64,000 bases of DNA. Origin: Microbacterium sp. NC79. GTDB taxonomy: Bacteria; Actinomycetota; Actinomycetes; Actinomycetales; Microbacteriaceae. Below, in pieces: positions 1-8,822 of the stretch; the first letter of the stretch is position 1, and each line of letters opens with the position of its first letter. The position numbers and the translations under genes were made by a program. Below the pieces are notes generated by a model that searched no databases, was not told the DNA's origin, and saw nothing but the letters and a program-made list of their open reading frames with translations. The stretch covers positions 1,302,001-1,366,000 of the forward strand of contig NZ_JAHQYI010000001.1 in NCBI RefSeq assembly GCF_019061125.1. Reading direction: 5' to 3'.

Positions 1-653
1 GGCCCCAGTTTCAGCGCCCACTTATAGAGATCCATGCCGGCGTGCAGGCACCCGGGCTGTTCCATCGCCAGCTGCAGTTGCCTGGTGGGGGCGACGGAGT
101 TTCGCGGTATCGCTTCGGGTGTAAAAAATCGGTAGGCGTCGTAGTGCGTGCATTTCAGATCGGCGGCCTCGACGACCGCATCGGTGCCTGCTTGCCCCAG
201 ACGTAAGGGCGCAGCGTGGCGATGTTCATCTTGACGGTAGACCATGGCCCACTCGTGCATGCCAAAGCAATCGAAACGGCCTGGCCTGGTCGCCGTAGCG
301 CGCAGGAGTGACACCACGTGCTGCACGCCGCCGCCACGCAACTCCGCGAACGCTGCCGTATCCAGCCGCGTGGTTCCGTCGGCATCCGTGACATACCAGC
401 GCATTTCGGCACGGGACGTGTTCGCGCCATCGGCCAACGCGACGCCGACTCCTGGGTGCCACTTGCGCATGACCGTCGGCTTGTACGAATAGTAGGTGAA
501 CAGAAAGTCCCAGACTGGATGCTTCTCATGACGCAGGGACCGCGCACGATGGGCGGCGGTGAGCATATCGGCACGCTCGTGATGCGCGCGTTCCAATGCC
601 GTCCACGTATCCCGTGGCAGCACCGTCTCTGATCTCACCGAAACAACACTCAC
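1..653 (-). CDS. 3-methyladenine DNA glycosylase-family protein (partial, 3' end missing)
   Basis: The minus strand is open from about 653 to the left edge of the window, so the C-terminus is missing. The translation carries HPVWDFLFTYYSYKP, RKWHPGVGVAL, a GRFDCFGMHEWAMVYR segment and EQPGCLHAGMDLYKW, which I recognise from an actinobacterial family that databases label 3-methyladenine DNA glycosylase. That activity is a family label; no classical AlkA or Mpg motif is visible. In-frame GTG codons at 653, 638 and 623 could be the start. The first lies 6 bases after GAGAAT, a possible leaderless arrangement, while the last gives an N-terminus that looks typical of the family. No frameshift is seen. 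Confidence 0.7.
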   Translation of the reverse strand, partial: MSVVSVRSETVLPRDTWTALERAHHERADMLTAAHRARSLRHEKHPVWDFLFTYYSYKPTVMRKWHPGVGVALADGANTSRAEMRWYVTDADGTTRLDTAAFAELRGGGVQHVVSLLRATATRPGRFDCFGMHEWAMVYRQDEHRHAAPLRLGQAGTDAVVEAADLKCTHYDAYRFFTPEAIPRNSVAPTRQLQLAMEQPGCLHAGMDLYKWALKLG

Positions 654-672
654 TGTTCTATTCTCGCAGTGA

Positions 673-1305
673 TTATTGCGCGTTGACCCAGCGCGAACCA
701 CCGGGTTCCGGAACCACGGAACCAGCGCTGAGAGCCGCAAGAATACCGGCGAGAGAGTCAGCGGTAGCACGGTCAGAACCCACCGTGAGCGATACGTCTG
801 TGCCCCAGACCGAGTCGATAATGGTGAAGCCGCGACGGCGGAGGTCAGCTTCGACGGCACCGGCCGACGCGAGGGGGAGCGCGACGTGCTGTTCGATCAT
901 CAGTTCGCGTCGGATAGTCGGCGCAACGTCGAGCGCAGCACGCACCGCATCTGAATAGGCTCGGATGAGCCCGCCAGTGCCGAGGAGTGTGCCGCCGAAC
1001 CAGCGGGTGACGACGGCGACAACATCGCTGACGCCAGAGCCATTCAGCACATCCAGCATGGGTGCGCCAGCCGTGCCGCTAGGCTCGCCGTCGTCGCTCG
1101 AGCGCCGGAGCGATCGGTCAGGGCCGATAACAAATGCGAGGCAATGGTGGCGCGCGTCGTGAAACTGCTCTTTGGTTTGCGCCCAAACAACGCGCGCGTC
1201 AGCGTCACTTGTCACCGGCGTGAGGGTGCACAGAAATCGTGAGCGCTGTACCTCGATCTCCGCCGTCGCCTGGGCAGCGAGAGCGGTGTACTGAGACGGG
1301 GTCAC
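673..1305 (-). CDS. YigZ/IMPACT (UPF0029) family protein
   Basis: A 210-residue protein starting at GTG 1305. The N-terminal half holds the family hallmarks: RSRFLCTLTPV, then KEQFHDARHHCLAFVIG, then DDGEPSGTAGAPML and VTRWFGGTLLGTGGLIRAYSDA. These define the IMPACT fold, and the C-terminal part fits the smaller ferredoxin-like DUF1949 domain. The bacterial role is unsettled; eukaryotic IMPACT acts in translation control. It lies downstream of the qcrB terminator on the same strand and 19 bases before the glycosylase-family gene, so the two may share a transcript. Length is normal for the family. Confidence 0.9.
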   Translation of the reverse strand: MTPSQYTALAAQATAEIEVQRSRFLCTLTPVTSDADARVVWAQTKEQFHDARHHCLAFVIGPDRSLRRSSDDGEPSGTAGAPMLDVLNGSGVSDVVAVVTRWFGGTLLGTGGLIRAYSDAVRAALDVAPTIRRELMIEQHVALPLASAGAVEADLRRRGFTIIDSVWGTDVSLTVGSDRATADSLAGILAALSAGSVVPEPGGSRWVNAQ

Positions 1306-1334
1306 GACAATCCTTGGTTCGGGGGAGATGGGAA

Positions 1335-1372
1335 CCAGAAGGGCCCCGATCCGAAGATCGGGGCCCTTCTGG
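1335..1372 (-). terminator. Hairpin terminator after qcrB
   Basis: A perfect 17-base-pair stem (1335-1351 with 1356-1372) closed by a CGAA tetraloop. It lies immediately beyond the qcrB stop. The minus-strand tail has no strong T run, so it may rely on stem strength or act with Rho. Confidence 0.75.
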
Positions 1373-1378
1373 CATTAC

Positions 1379-3067
1379 TTAGTGCTTGCTGTCTGTGCCA
1401 GCTTCGACCTCACCGGTTTCGCCGTGACCGGCAACACCGTGTGCGTGGTGCGAAGCAGCTTCGTCGAGCTCAGCCTGCGTGACCGGTGCGAGGCGGTCTT
1501 CGAAGAACCAGCGCGACAGTGCCGCACGGAACTTCTGCATGGCCGGGATCCGGCCCTTGTCGTTCGGGCGAACAACCAGGGGCTCGTAGGTCTCGTAGTC
1601 GACCAGCTTGACCATTTCGTACTCGTCCACCGGCTGGTGAACTTCGATGTACTCGCCACCCGGGAGGCGGACGATGCGGCCCGACTCGTAACCGTGCAGG
1701 GCAATCTCGCGGTCCTTCTTCTGCAGTGCGATCGCGATGCGCTTCGTGATGAAGTACGCGAGGATCGGGCCGAGGAAGAGGAGAGCCTGCAGTGTGTGGA
1801 TGACGCCTTCCATCGTGAGGTGGAAGTGCGTTGCCATGAGGTCAGACGATGCTGCCGCCCACATGACTGCGTACATCGTGACACCGGCTGCACCGATAGC
1901 GGTACGAGTTGCTGCCTGACGCGGGCGCTGAGCAATGTGGTGCTCGCGCTTGTCTCCCGTGATCCACGCCTCGATGAAGGGGTAGAAGAGGACGAGCAGG
2001 ATGAACACACCGATGATCGCGACCGGGATCAGGATTCCGAGCGAGAGCGTGTGGTTGAACAGCACGACATCCCAGTTCGGCGGAGCCAGACGCAGCATAC
2101 CGTCAGCAAAACCGATGTACCAGTCAGGCTGGGTACCAGCAGAAACCGGCGACGGGTCGTACGGGCCGTAGTTCCAGACCGGGTTGATCTGGAAGAGCGA
2201 CGCGATCAGCACGATCACACCGAACGTGATGAACAGGAAGCCGCCCATCTTCGACATGTACACGGGCATCATCGGGTAGCCGACGACGTTGTTGTTCGAG
2301 CGACCGGGGCCGGCGAACTGCGTGTGCTTGTTGACGATCATGAGCACGAGGTGAAGACCGATGAGGGCGATCACCAGTAGCGGCAGGATCAGGATGTGCA
2401 GCGTGTACAGGCGGCCGACGATGTCAGTTCCCGGGAACTCGCCACCGAACAGCAGGAACGAAGTCCAGGTTCCGATGACGGGGAAGCCCTTGATCATGCC
2501 ATCGATGATTCGCAGACCGTTACCCGAGAGCAGGTCGTCGGGGAGCGAGTAGCCGGTGAAGCCTTCTGCCATCGCGAGGATGAAGAGAACAAAACCGATG
2601 ACCCAGTTGAGCTCGCGCGGCTTGCGGAATGCGCCGGTGAAGAAGACGCGGAGCATGTGCACACCGATACCAGCAACGAAGATCAGGGCTGCCCAGTGGT
2701 GGATCTGGCGAACCAGAAGGCCACCGCGGAGGTCAAACGAGATGTAGAGCGTCGACTCCATGGCCGCCGACATCGGAATTCCCACCATCGGCGCGTAGGC
2801 ACCCGTGTAGTGAGTTTCGACCATCGAAGCGTCGAAGAAGAACGTCAGGAAGGTTCCGGAGAGGAACACAACCACGAAGCTCCACAGCGCAATCTCACCC
2901 AGCATGAACGACCAGTGGTCGGGGAAGATCTTGCGACCGAGCGCCTTGACGAAGCCGGAGAGGCTCGTGCGCTCATCGAGGTAGTTGGCTACGCCACCGA
3001 CGAACTTGCCGCCGAGCGGAGCCTGCTTCTCGCCCTTGTCAATCACAGGGCTGTTTGCGGTACTCAA
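1379..3067 (-). CDS. qcrB: Cytochrome bc1 complex cytochrome b subunit QcrB
   Basis: The 562-residue membrane subunit of menaquinol:cytochrome c reductase, which carries the two b hemes and both quinone sites. Histidine pairs are visible at about 123/137 and 224/239, spaced 14 and 15 residues. The Qo-site motif is PDWY at 314-317, the form I associate with actinobacteria in place of PEWY. Several hydrophobic helices are followed by a charged C-terminal extension of over 100 residues, typical of actinobacterial QcrB. The start is TTG at 3067, inside the overlap with the qcrA stop, which implies translational coupling. Last gene of ctaE-qcrC-qcrA-qcrB. Confidence 0.97.
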   Translation of the reverse strand: MSTANSPVIDKGEKQAPLGGKFVGGVANYLDERTSLSGFVKALGRKIFPDHWSFMLGEIALWSFVVVFLSGTFLTFFFDASMVETHYTGAYAPMVGIPMSAAMESTLYISFDLRGGLLVRQIHHWAALIFVAGIGVHMLRVFFTGAFRKPRELNWVIGFVLFILAMAEGFTGYSLPDDLLSGNGLRIIDGMIKGFPVIGTWTSFLLFGGEFPGTDIVGRLYTLHILILPLLVIALIGLHLVLMIVNKHTQFAGPGRSNNNVVGYPMMPVYMSKMGGFLFITFGVIVLIASLFQINPVWNYGPYDPSPVSAGTQPDWYIGFADGMLRLAPPNWDVVLFNHTLSLGILIPVAIIGVFILLVLFYPFIEAWITGDKREHHIAQRPRQAATRTAIGAAGVTMYAVMWAAASSDLMATHFHLTMEGVIHTLQALLFLGPILAYFITKRIAIALQKKDREIALHGYESGRIVRLPGGEYIEVHQPVDEYEMVKLVDYETYEPLVVRPNDKGRIPAMQKFRAALSRWFFEDRLAPVTQAELDEAASHHAHGVAGHGETGEVEAGTDSKH

Positions 3068-4125
3068 TGACGCTCCCAGAAGCTCGGGCCGACGGGCTCG
3101 GTGAAGTCGCTACGTGCCATCAGGTAGCCCTCATCGTCGACGGTGATGGGCAGCTGCGGAAGCGGGCGTGCCGCCGGTCCGAAGATAACTGCCGCGTGGT
3201 TAGTGATGTCGAACTGCGACTGGTGGCACGGGCACAGCAGGTGGTGCGTCTGCTGCTCGTACAGAGCAACGGGGCAACCGACGTGCGTGCACACCTTCGA
3301 GTAGGCGACGATGCCGTGGTACGACCAGTCCTTGCGCTCGGGCAGCTCGTTGAGCTTGTCCTCGGGAACGCGAACCAGGAGAACGATGGCCTTGGCCTTC
3401 TCCTCGAGGTAGCCGTCCGAGTGCGGGATCTCCGACAACGGCTGGGGGATCACGTGAACAACGGAACCATAGGTGAGATCCGATGCCTTGATGCGCTCAC
3501 CAGACGGGTCGTGAGCAAGGTACATGTCCTTGTCCCACATCGTTTCCTTCAGCAGTGCGACGGGGTCAACACCGTGCGGAGCGAGGCCGCGGAAGAGCGT
3601 GATGCCCGGGATGACGCTGGCAACGATCGCTGCGATGAGCGAGTTGCGGATCATCGCACGGCGGCCGAAGCCACTCTCTTCGTTAGCGTCCGCGAAGTCC
3701 TGGATGGCAGCCGCGCGAGTCTCTTCTGAGCCGCGGGTAGCGTGGCGCTCCTCGGTGAACTCCTTGTCACTCATCAGCGCCTTGGACCAGTGAATGGCAC
3801 CAATACCGATGGCAAGGAGGGCGAGTGCGATGCCGAGACCGATGTACAGGTTGTTCGCGCGCACAGCGGCGATCGGGTTGACCTGATCTTCGATCGGGAA
3901 CAGCATGTAGGCGGCTACCGCCCAGATGCTGCCGGCAAGCGACAGGTAGAAGAGCGAGTAGACGGTGCGCTCGGCACGCTTCTCAGCCTTCGGATCCTTG
4001 TCGGTCATTCGCTCGCGGTGCGGCGGCAGACCGGGGTTGACTGCAGGGTCATCGACCTTGACGGCGATGCCCGATGAAGGCTGGTAGCTGTGCTCCAGCG
4101 CCTTCGGGTCATCCACGTGAGTCAT
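3064..4125 (-). CDS. qcrA: Cytochrome bc1 complex Rieske iron-sulfur subunit QcrA
   Basis: A 353-residue protein, long as usual for actinobacteria. The N-terminal half has hydrophobic stretches at about 57-76, 90-112 and 158-180, consistent with three membrane helices. The Rieske cluster motifs are CTHVGC at 279-284 and CPCH at 298-301, supplying two Cys and two His ligands plus the disulfide cysteines. It passes electrons from quinol at the Qo site to the c-type hemes of QcrC. It begins 38 bases after qcrC and overlaps qcrB by 4 bases. Confidence 0.97.
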   Translation of the reverse strand: MTHVDDPKALEHSYQPSSGIAVKVDDPAVNPGLPPHRERMTDKDPKAEKRAERTVYSLFYLSLAGSIWAVAAYMLFPIEDQVNPIAAVRANNLYIGLGIALALLAIGIGAIHWSKALMSDKEFTEERHATRGSEETRAAAIQDFADANEESGFGRRAMIRNSLIAAIVASVIPGITLFRGLAPHGVDPVALLKETMWDKDMYLAHDPSGERIKASDLTYGSVVHVIPQPLSEIPHSDGYLEEKAKAIVLLVRVPEDKLNELPERKDWSYHGIVAYSKVCTHVGCPVALYEQQTHHLLCPCHQSQFDITNHAAVIFGPAARPLPQLPITVDDEGYLMARSDFTEPVGPSFWERH

Positions 4126-4163
4126 TGTGCTCCTCGTATCTCAAGCTTAAAAATGAACCTGCG

Positions 4164-4964
4164 TTAGTTGGACTTCGCGGTGATCCACACCGTGAGTGCA
4201 ACGAGCGCGCCGATTCCAAAAATCCAGACGAACAGACCTTCAGACACTGGGCCGAGCGATCCGAGCGTCATCCCACCGGGGGACGGCTCATTCTGCATGT
4301 AGAGAATCGCGGAGATGATGTCGCGCTTCTCGTCTTCGGTCAGGGTCATGTCATTGAAGACCGGCATATTCTGCGGGCCGGTAACCATGGCGGCGTACAG
4401 GTGCAGCGCCGAGGTGTTCATCACGGACGGAGCGTACTTGCCCTCGGTCAGTGCGCCACCGGCACCAGCAACGTTGTGGCACATGGCGCAGTTGATGCGG
4501 AAAAGCTCAGCACCGGCTGCGATGTCGCCACCGCCGTCGAGAATGCTGTCATCCGGGAACGTGGCGCCGCCACCCTCCTGCTGGACCCAGGCGGCGACGG
4601 CAGCAATCTGCTCGTCGGTGAACTGCGGAGCCTTCTGCGGTGCCTGCGGTGACTGCGCCTGCATCGGCATACGGCCGGTTGCCATCTGGAACTCGACAGC
4701 GAGCTCACCGGTGCCGACAAGGCCCGGACCGTTCTCGCTACCTTCAAGGTTCATGCCGTGGCACGTTGCACAGTTCGCCTGGAAGAGCTTCTTGCCGTCG
4801 TCAACCGTCAGCTCGGTCGCTACCGTCGACGACGGTGTTGCTGCCATGGCTGCGGATGCGCCAGCGTATGCTCCACCGGTCAAAAGCAGGCCGATGCCGA
4901 TCAGGGCAACAGTGGCCATGCGGCTGCGGCGGCCGCCAGCGCGGGTCTTCTTCTCGCGTGACAT
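4164..4964 (-). CDS. qcrC: Cytochrome bc1 complex diheme cytochrome c subunit QcrC
   Basis: A 266-residue protein with two covalent heme sites, CATCH at 65-69 and CAMCH at 159-163. Two cytochrome c domains are flanked by an N-terminal hydrophobic segment (about 17-41) after a basic stretch and by a C-terminal membrane anchor ending in ITAKSN. In actinobacteria, which usually lack soluble cytochrome c, the diheme QcrC wires bc1 directly to the aa3 oxidase in a supercomplex. Its place after ctaE and before qcrA is the standard order. The two heme domains diverge in sequence but keep the same motif spacing. Confidence 0.97.
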   Translation of the reverse strand: MSREKKTRAGGRRSRMATVALIGIGLLLTGGAYAGASAAMAATPSSTVATELTVDDGKKLFQANCATCHGMNLEGSENGPGLVGTGELAVEFQMATGRMPMQAQSPQAPQKAPQFTDEQIAAVAAWVQQEGGGATFPDDSILDGGGDIAAGAELFRINCAMCHNVAGAGGALTEGKYAPSVMNTSALHLYAAMVTGPQNMPVFNDMTLTEDEKRDIISAILYMQNEPSPGGMTLGSLGPVSEGLFVWIFGIGALVALTVWITAKSN

Positions 4965-4985
4965 ATCGAGTTCAGCTCTGCTTTC

Positions 4986-5615
4986 TTACTTGAGGAAGTA
5001 GATGACGAGGAACAGGACGATCCAGACCACGTCGACAAAGTGCCAGTAGTACGACACGACGATTGCGGTGGTGGCTTCCTTGTGACGGAAGTTCTTCACT
5101 GCGTACGCGCGTCCGATGACGAGGAGGAAGGCAATAAGACCACCGGTCACGTGCAGAGCGTGGAAGCCCGTCGTGATGTAGAAGGCCGAAGCGTAGGAGT
5201 CAGCCTGAATAGGCAGCCCCTCGACGACCAGCGTGGTGTATTCCCATACCTGACCGGCAACGAAGATCGCGCCGAGTGCGAAGGTGATCCAGAACCACGG
5301 AACCATTCCCATACGCTTCTTGCCCTCGGAGATTCCGGAGTAGGGCTGGAAGCGCTCTGCGGCGAAGACACCCATCTGACAGGTGAACGAAGACGCCACC
5401 AGGATCAGGGTGTTTACCGTCGCGAACGGAATGTTCAGGAGTTCGGTACGGGCCGCCCATAGCTCGGGAGAAGTACTCCGAAGCGTGAAGTAGATGGCAA
5501 ACAGGCCAGCGAAGAACATAACCTCGCTACCAAGCCACACGATGGTACCGACCGAAACCGGGTCTGGCCTCTTAACTGTTTTTGCCGCCGGGGCATGCGT
5601 CACTGTGCTCGTCAC
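4986..5615 (-). CDS. ctaE: Cytochrome c oxidase subunit III (CtaE)
   Basis: A 209-residue subunit III of aa3-type cytochrome c oxidase, with five predicted membrane helices. Family segments are [20 protein letters not shown] near the N-terminus, then [15 protein letters not shown] and [15 protein letters not shown] place the start at GTG 5615 because it is exactly 6 bases after CATAAT, fitting a leaderless message. A longer reading from GTG 5654 would put the promoter inside the gene. First gene of the ctaE-qcrCAB operon; the other oxidase subunits must be elsewhere. Confidence 0.95.
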   Translation of the reverse strand: MTSTVTHAPAAKTVKRPDPVSVGTIVWLGSEVMFFAGLFAIYFTLRSTSPELWAARTELLNIPFATVNTLILVASSFTCQMGVFAAERFQPYSGISEGKKRMGMVPWFWITFALGAIFVAGQVWEYTTLVVEGLPIQADSYASAFYITTGFHALHVTGGLIAFLLVIGRAYAVKNFRHKEATTAIVVSYYWHFVDVVWIVLFLVIYFLK

Positions 5616-5621
5616 CCTTCC

Positions 5622-5627
5622 ATTATG
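5622..5627 (-). promoter_or_regulatory. -10 element of ctaE (leaderless)
   Basis: CATAAT on the minus strand, followed by GGAAGG (6 bases) and the GTG start of ctaE. Transcription would begin at or next to the start codon. No good -35 is visible. Confidence 0.5.
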
Positions 5628-5798
5628 GCTGATAACCGAGCGTGTTTTATGCACTCGGCCGTATCAAACTGAGTTCGAGTGAACTTAGGGCATCCTTACA
5701 AGTGCCTGGGAACCTGCCTTGTATCAGGCACATTCACGCTGTGAGCCGCGGAATGACACATGACGTTACCGACGCACTGTCGGCGTGTCGAGGCTCGC

Positions 5799-5804
5799 TA
5801 ATAT
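5799..5804 (+). promoter_or_regulatory. -10 element of trpD (leaderless)
   Basis: TAATAT lies exactly 6 bases before the trpD ATG and no ribosome binding site precedes it, fitting a leaderless message. The 5616-5810 gap therefore holds two divergent promoters, for ctaE and trpD. Confidence 0.55.
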
Positions 5805-5810
5805 TGAGTA

Positions 5811-6878
5811 ATGTTCGACGAGATCTCGTGGCCCCATGTTCTGACCACCCTTTTAGACCGCAAGGATCTCAGTGTGTGGGAGTCCACCTGGGCGATGCGC
5901 GAGATCATGCAAGGCCGCGCGACAGAGGCACAGCTTGGCGGTTTTCTCATCGCGCTCCGTGCCAAAGGCGAGACCGTTGATGAGATCGTCGGCTTCCGCG
6001 ATGCGATTCTGGAATCAGCGCTCGATCTTCCGGTGCCTGCCGGCGTGCTCGACATTGTGGGTACGGGCGGCGATCGATACGGCACCGTCAACGTTTCGAC
6101 AATGGCGTCCATTGTGTGTGCGGCCAGTGGGGTCCCCGTGGTGAAGCACGGCAATCGCGCCGCCACGTCTTCTTCTGGTGCGTCGGATGTGGTGAGTGCC
6201 CTTGGCGTCAACCTGAATACGACACCGGAACAGGTCGCCGAGGTGTTGGAAACCGTTGGCCTTTCATTTGTCTGGGCTGCAGCGTTTCACCCGGGGTTCC
6301 GTTTCGCTGGCCCAACGCGCTCCGAGCTTGGCGTGCCGACCGTCTTCAATATCCTTGGCCCCCTGTGTAACCCCGCCCGTGCGGAAGCGAATGCCGTCGG
6401 CGTTGCGCAGCTTGACCGTGTGCCCCTTATTACCGGTGTGTTCCGCACCCGAGGCGCCACCGCGCTGGTGTTCCGCGGCGACGATGGCCTTGATGAGCTC
6501 ACGATCACGGGTCACAGCAGAATTTGGGAAGTGTCTCGTGGAGACATCCACGAGCACGACCTTGACCCGCGCGACCTCGGCTTCGCATATGCCTCGATTA
6601 ACGACATCAAGGGCGCAGACCCCACCTACAACGCGCAGGTTGTGCGCGACGTTCTCTCGGGCGCCGAGGGTCCTGTCCGCAATATCGTGTTGTTGAATGC
6701 CGCGGCAGGAATCGTTTCGTACCGGCTATCGCACGACCCTTCCCAGGTGCAGCGCTCGATGGTGGAGCGACTTGCCGAAGGCCGAGATCAGGCGGCGGCA
6801 GCGATCGATAGCGGTGCTGCGGCAGCCAAACTTGATGAGTGGGTGCGTGCCACGCAGTCGTACGCGACTGTCAACTAG
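5811..6878 (+). CDS. trpD: Anthranilate phosphoribosyltransferase TrpD
   Basis: A 355-residue enzyme that joins anthranilate to PRPP in the second step of tryptophan synthesis. The PRPP-binding GTGGD motif is at 84-88, followed by TVNVSTMAS and KHGNR at 112-116. The segment FAGPTRSELGVPTVFNILGP is also characteristic. It stands alone, away from other trp genes, divergent from the respiratory operon. The start at ATG 5811 is supported by the -10 spacing. A strong hairpin follows directly. Length is normal for the family. Confidence 0.97.
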   Translation: MFDEISWPHVLTTLLDRKDLSVWESTWAMREIMQGRATEAQLGGFLIALRAKGETVDEIVGFRDAILESALDLPVPAGVLDIVGTGGDRYGTVNVSTMASIVCAASGVPVVKHGNRAATSSSGASDVVSALGVNLNTTPEQVAEVLETVGLSFVWAAAFHPGFRFAGPTRSELGVPTVFNILGPLCNPARAEANAVGVAQLDRVPLITGVFRTRGATALVFRGDDGLDELTITGHSRIWEVSRGDIHEHDLDPRDLGFAYASINDIKGADPTYNAQVVRDVLSGAEGPVRNIVLLNAAAGIVSYRLSHDPSQVQRSMVERLAEGRDQAAAAIDSGAAAAKLDEWVRATQSYATVN

Positions 6879-6888
6879 CCCGAGCTCC

Positions 6889-6930
6889 ACAATGCTGGCC
6901 GAGAGTCGTTGCACTCTCGGCCAGCATTGT
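6889..6930. terminator. Bidirectional terminator between trpD and the 5'-3' exonuclease gene
   Basis: Perfect 17-base-pair stem (6889-6905 with 6914-6930) with an 8-base loop, in the gap between two convergent genes. It touches the stop codon of the minus-strand gene. Confidence 0.8.
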
Positions 6931-7853
6931 TATCCGCGTAAAGCAATCGCTGCGGCGAAACGTTCCCACGCAGAGGTATATGCCCACTGATCGGCGAGCG
7001 CGGCCGCGCGCTGTGCTTCGTCTGAAGACAAGGGGGAGAGGGGAGCCGGAGGGAGTGTCACGTTGACGTCTTGCGCGACTCGCACCACGGTGGGTGCGAC
7101 ATCCAGATATTCGGCTGCTGCGACTATCTTCTTCGCCACACCAGCTGACATGCCTGTCCCTTCTGCCGCGGCAACGCGAATGGCATGCAAATCACCGTGG
7201 TTTTGCAGGAGCGTCGCCGCGGTTTTCTCGCCGACCCCTGGCACTCCGGGAAGCCCATCAGACGCATCGCCGCGCATCGTCGCGAAGTCCGCATACTGAT
7301 CTGCGCGCACCCCATACTTCCCTTGGACGACGTCGTCAGTGACAATCTCAAGGTTGCTCATACCGCGCGCGGTGTAAATCACCCGCACGTCTCGCGAGTC
7401 GTCAACCAACTGGAAGAGGTCGCGATCGCCTGTCACGATGTCGACGTGGCGGTCCGCGAGTGTCGCAAGAGTGGCGACGATGTCATCTGCCTCATAGTCC
7501 GCGTGTCCAACGATGGGGATGTTGAGCGAAGTGAGCATGTCGCGAATGATGGGAATTTGAGTTTGGAGAGGGTCAGGAACCTCTTCAACGTCAGCGCCGC
7601 CGGCAACTTCTGTAACGACGCGGTGCGTTTTATATGTCGGAATCAGGTCGACGCGCCATTGCGGGCGCCAATCGTCGTCCCAGCACGCGATGACGGTGTC
7701 CGGCTGGTAGAGCGTCACCAGTTTGGTGATGATGTCCAGCAATCCACGTAGCGCGTTGACACTGGTTCCGTCAGCCGCCTTCACTGAATCTGGCACCCCG
7801 TAAAACGCTCGGAAATAGAGAGAAGCGGTATCCAGAAGCATTGTGCGTGGCAT
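6930..7853 (-). CDS. 5'-3' exonuclease (FEN/Pol I N-domain family)
   Basis: A 307-residue stand-alone relative of the DNA polymerase I 5'-nuclease domain. It opens with MLLDTASLYFRAFYGVPD, has CWDDDWRPQWR and YKTHR in the arch region, and carries the metal-binding acidic cluster YEADDIVATLA plus TGDRDLFQLVDD. A helix-hairpin-helix region follows (DGLPGVPGVGEKTAATLL). It likely removes 5' flaps or RNA primers. ATG 7853 or ATG 7841 may be the start; upstream in-frame extension lacks family similarity. It is divergent from the DksA-like gene. Confidence 0.93.
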   Translation of the reverse strand: MPRTMLLDTASLYFRAFYGVPDSVKAADGTSVNALRGLLDIITKLVTLYQPDTVIACWDDDWRPQWRVDLIPTYKTHRVVTEVAGGADVEEVPDPLQTQIPIIRDMLTSLNIPIVGHADYEADDIVATLATLADRHVDIVTGDRDLFQLVDDSRDVRVIYTARGMSNLEIVTDDVVQGKYGVRADQYADFATMRGDASDGLPGVPGVGEKTAATLLQNHGDLHAIRVAAAEGTGMSAGVAKKIVAAAEYLDVAPTVVRVAQDVNVTLPPAPLSPLSSDEAQRAAALADQWAYTSAWERFAAAIALRG

Positions 7854-7892
7854 GGCGTCATTGTGCCATGCGACAACGTCTGTGGGGCACCG

Positions 7893-7898
7893 TAAAGT
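7893..7898 (+). promoter_or_regulatory. -10 element of the DksA-like gene (leaderless)
   Basis: TAAAGT followed by 6 bases and the ATG at 7905. No ribosome binding site is present. Confidence 0.45.
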
Positions 7899-7904
7899 GA
7901 ACGC

Positions 7905-8267
7905 ATGGCGGAGTCCAGGCAACAGCAGTTCCACGCCCTCCTCGAAGAGAAGCGCGCAGAAATCCAACGTGCGCTCGACGCGGCTGAGCAGTCGCTGGCG
8001 ATGGTCGCACAGTCGCGTGATCAGGCCGGGGGAGATGACGAGCATGATCCCGAGGGTGTTCCGCTGTCAAGCGAATGGGCCCGAGTTGATGCGGTCGCCG
8101 CGGAGGCTCGTGCGCGGCTCGATGAGGTTGACGCGGCGTGTGCGCGGCTGGAGCGCGGAACCTATGGGTTCTGTCGGATTTGCGGTGAAGCGATCCCGCT
8201 CGAGCGACTGCGGATTCGACCGTACGCGGATGTCTGCGTGCCGTGCGGCTCACGGCCGCGCAGGTAA
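7905..8267 (+). CDS. DksA/TraR-type C4 zinc-finger protein
   Basis: A 120-residue protein. The N-terminal two thirds is a charged, helical segment likely to form a coiled coil. The C-terminus carries a four-cysteine zinc finger: Cys90 and Cys93 in CRICG, Cys111 and Cys114 in CVPCG. This is the DksA/TraR layout; such proteins reach into the RNA polymerase secondary channel, though actinobacterial members are poorly characterised. An acidic patch (GGDDEHDPEG, about 42-51) lies between the halves. It is divergent from the 5'-3' exonuclease across 51 bases. Confidence 0.85.
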   Translation: MAESRQQQFHALLEEKRAEIQRALDAAEQSLAMVAQSRDQAGGDDEHDPEGVPLSSEWARVDAVAAEARARLDEVDAACARLERGTYGFCRICGEAIPLERLRIRPYADVCVPCGSRPRR

Positions 8268-8303
8268 TGAACCGTGGCGGCAGGAGCGGCGTCCAACAGA
8301 CCA

Positions 8304-8309
8304 TAGGCT
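8304..8309 (+). promoter_or_regulatory. -10 element of the GNAT gene (leaderless)
   Basis: TAGGCT, 6 bases, then the ATG at 8316. The same arrangement recurs at several other genes in the window. Confidence 0.45.
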
Positions 8310-8315
8310 GGATTC

Positions 8316-8822
8316 ATGCTTCCCGTTACCCTGACCGATGGTGCCATCCTGCGCGAAGCGCGCCTCGATGACGCCGCAGCGTTGCTCGCCCACATTAAAG
8401 ATCTTGCCGAGTACGAGCGCGAGCCTGACGCTGTCTTGAACACGACCGAGGCGATTGAGGCGACCTTCTTTAGTGAGAATCCCCACGCCTTCGCGCACGT
8501 GGTCGAGCGCGATGGTTCCGTTGTCGGCATCGCCATTTGGTTCTTGACCTATTCCACCTGGACGGGCACTCACGGTATCTGGTTGGAAGACCTGCACGTG
8601 TATCCCTCCGAGCGTGGTCGTGGGTACGGTAAGCAACTCATGGCGTCCGTCGCTGCTGTTTGCGCCGAACGGGGGTATCGCCGCATGGAGTGGACGGTCT
8701 TGAACTGGAATGAGCCGGCAATTGGCCTGTATCGATCGCTGGGGGCAGCCCCGATGGATGAGTGGACAACGCAACGTTTAGTCGGGGACGCTCTCGATTC
8801 GCTCGCGGCCACGCTTTCCTAG
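8316..8822 (+). CDS. GNAT-family N-acetyltransferase
   Basis: A 168-residue acetyltransferase. The acetyl-CoA binding loop SERGRGYGKQLMASV follows the strand WLEDLHVYP, and the C-terminal motif is EWTVLNWNEPAIGLYRSLGA. The overall pattern (IKDLAEYE, then TEAIEATFFSENP) matches the diamine/spermidine acetyltransferase (SAT) subgroup, so an amine is the likeliest acceptor, but the substrate cannot be fixed from sequence. It precedes rpsA with a 220-base gap. Confidence 0.88.
   Translation: MLPVTLTDGAILREARLDDAAALLAHIKDLAEYEREPDAVLNTTEAIEATFFSENPHAFAHVVERDGSVVGIAIWFLTYSTWTGTHGIWLEDLHVYPSERGRGYGKQLMASVAAVCAERGYRRMEWTVLNWNEPAIGLYRSLGAAPMDEWTTQRLVGDALDSLAATLS

Noticed and set aside
1328..2380. Plus-strand open frame over the qcrB terminator and gene
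   Set aside because: Starts next to a terminator hairpin and reads the complement of cytochrome b; no family features.
5773..5804. PafBC-like box before trpD
   Set aside because: TGTCGG is present, but the distance to TAATAT is wrong for the motif.
7876..7904. Fourth PafBC-like box before the DksA-like gene
   Set aside because: ACGTCTGTG-N8-TAAAGT has the right spacing but lacks the TGTC core and differs from the consensus at three of nine positions; not counted with the strong three.
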